A stretch of DNA of 64,000 bases, taken from NCBI GenBank assembly GCA_002027195.1, contig MWJO01000020.1, positions 1 through 64,000 of the forward strand, read 5' to 3'. A program made the position numbers and the translations under genes. This stretch comes from Streptomyces sp. GKU 895 (lineage in GTDB: Bacteria; Actinomycetota; Actinomycetes; Streptomycetales; Streptomycetaceae). This document shows, in pieces, positions 63,231-64,000 of the stretch. Under the pieces are notes generated by a model. The model was given only the letters and a program-made list of their open reading frames with translations. It had not been told where the DNA came from and made no database searches. How positions within the stretch are numbered: the stretch's first letter is position 1; every line of letters starts with the position of its first letter.

Positions 63231-64000
63231 CCGCGCTCCCAGAAAGCAGGACCGACGGGCTCCTCGAAGTCGCCGAGCGCCTCGAGGTAACCCTCCTCGT
63301 TCACACCGATGCGCAGCTGCGGCAGGGCGTGACCAGCGGGGCCGAAGATCACCCGGGCACCGTCGGAGAGGTCGAAGGTGGACTGGTGGCACGGGCACAG
63401 CACGTGGTGCGTCTGCTGCTCGTACAGGGAGATCGGGCAACCGACGTGGGTGCAGATCTTCGAGTACGCCACGATGCCGTCGTGCGACCACTCGAGCTCG
63501 CGCTTGTCCTTGATGTTGTCCGGCTGGATCCGGACGATCATCAGGGCGGCCTTGGCGATCTCGGTCTGGAACTCCTCGTCGTGCTCCTCCAGGCCCTCGG
63601 GCTTGGCGAAGGTGAGCGAACCGACCGCGACGTCCTCGGGACGCAGCGGCTCGTTCGTGTTCATGTTGACGAGCTGGAGGCCCTTGCGCCACATGGTGTG
63701 CCGCAGCTTGGTGCCGGGCAGCGGGCCGAGGTCGCGCAGCAGCACGACACCGGCGAGCGGCACCAGGGTGAGCGCGCCGAGCATGGTGTTGCGGATCAGC
63801 TTGCGACGGCCGATCACGGACTCCTTGGTGCCCTGCTTGAAGTCCTCCATGACCTTCGCGCGGACCTCGGGAGGCGCCTCGATCGGGTGACGCTCGTCGA
63901 CCATCTCCACGTCGGACATCAGGGTGCGGGCCCAGTGGACCGCGCCCGCGCCGATCGAGAAGAGGGCGACGCCGAGGGTCAGGCCGAGCGAGAAGTTCAG
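63227..64000 (-). CDS. qcrA: Cytochrome bc1 complex Rieske iron-sulfur subunit (5' partial)
   Basis: Rieske protein of the bc1 complex. The [2Fe-2S] cluster motifs are CTHVGCPISL and CPCHQSTFDL. A membrane helix lies at LGALTLVPLAGVVLLRDL, and further upstream the open frame encodes FSLGLTLGVALFSIGAGAVH, another helix. The frame is open to base 64000; actinobacterial QcrA has three N-terminal helices, so the true start lies outside the window. The ATG at 63919 is internal. qcrC is expected just upstream. Confidence 0.95.
   Translation of the reverse strand: MNFSLGLTLGVALFSIGAGAVHWARTLMSDVEMVDERHPIEAPPEVRAKVMEDFKQGTKESVIGRRKLIRNTMLGALTLVPLAGVVLLRDLGPLPGTKLRHTMWRKGLQLVNMNTNEPLRPEDVAVGSLTFAKPEGLEEHDEEFQTEIAKAALMIVRIQPDNIKDKRELEWSHDGIVAYSKICTHVGCPISLYEQQTHHVLCPCHQSTFDLSDGARVIFGPAGHALPQLRIGVNEEGYLEALGDFEEPVGPAFWERG

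Noticed and set aside
60930-63290. 786-codon open frame opposite trpD and qcrB
   Set aside because: Antisense shadow of well-conserved genes; no recognisable domain.

Overview
The window is a chromosomal core segment of a high-GC actinomycete, almost certainly a Streptomyces. The signs are GC-saturated third codon positions, frequent GTG starts, Shine-Dalgarno cores of the AGGAGG type, a ROK-family glucokinase, a class II DAHP synthase, MetF/ThiE/ThiG genes, and a QcrB/QcrA respiratory pair. From memory the gene order follows the S. coelicolor region from just after the dcw cell-division cluster to the qcr operon (about SCO2094-SCO2149); I could not check this by alignment.

Layout. 0-5.3 kb: MoxR ATPase, DUF58 protein and TgpA-like transglutaminase in one overlapping operon, then a DUF3040 membrane protein. 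5.6-16.1 kb: a SAM methyltransferase, a SAV_6107-type HEPN protein, a TetR-controlled ABC/YhgE exporter operon, a DUF4126 protein, an FAD protein, a membrane protein with a Tyr/Gln/Gly-rich tail, metF and thiE. 16.5-23 kb: an Rv2175c-like DNA-binding protein, an NAD(P)/FAD reductase, the TPP-riboswitch-controlled thiO-thiS-thiG operon and a PASTA-domain Ser/Thr kinase. 23-30.7 kb: endonuclease IV, a His-rich DUF4396 protein behind a CsoR-type operator, a sulfite-oxidase-like molybdoenzyme, bacterioferritin and its ferredoxin with an iron box, class II DAHP synthase, a trp leader peptide with attenuator, a fused anthranilate synthase and a D-2-hydroxyacid dehydrogenase. 30.8-41.2 kb: pfkA, a two-component system, acyltransferase, esterase, glkA, an ArsA-like ATPase, SRPBCC and metallophosphoesterase genes. 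41.5-53 kb: acyl-CoA ligase, GMC/cholesterol-oxidase-like enzyme, GT4 and GT87 glycosyltransferases, a MATE/PadR divergent pair, a zinc-protease-like lipoprotein and two NlpC/P60 hydrolases. 53-64 kb: an NYN-domain protein, a zinc-ribbon protein, a rhomboid protease interrupted by an IS607-like element (serine recombinase plus TnpB), an Lrp-type RAM protein, a small secreted protein, a class V aminotransferase behind a SAM-IV riboswitch, trpD, qcrB and a partial qcrA.

The genes tie together aromatic and tryptophan supply (aroH-type DAHP synthase, trpEG, trpD), glycolysis and carbon control (pfkA, glkA), thiamine and sulfur metabolism (thiE, thiOSG, metF, class V aminotransferase), iron storage and release (bfr, bfd), envelope maintenance (TgpA, NlpC/P60, acyltransferase, mannosyltransferases) and respiration (qcr).

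Major caveat: about 25 single-base frameshifts interrupt at least 15 otherwise well-conserved genes, mostly by loss of one G or C in a short run. These look like assembly or base-calling errors rather than real pseudogenes, so frameshifted genes are annotated across their full span. The most unusual feature is the IS607-like element at about 55.7-57.8 kb. It has replaced the C-terminus of the rhomboid gene, and its TnpB reading frame ends on what appears to be the old rhomboid stop codon, directly coupled to the downstream Lrp gene.
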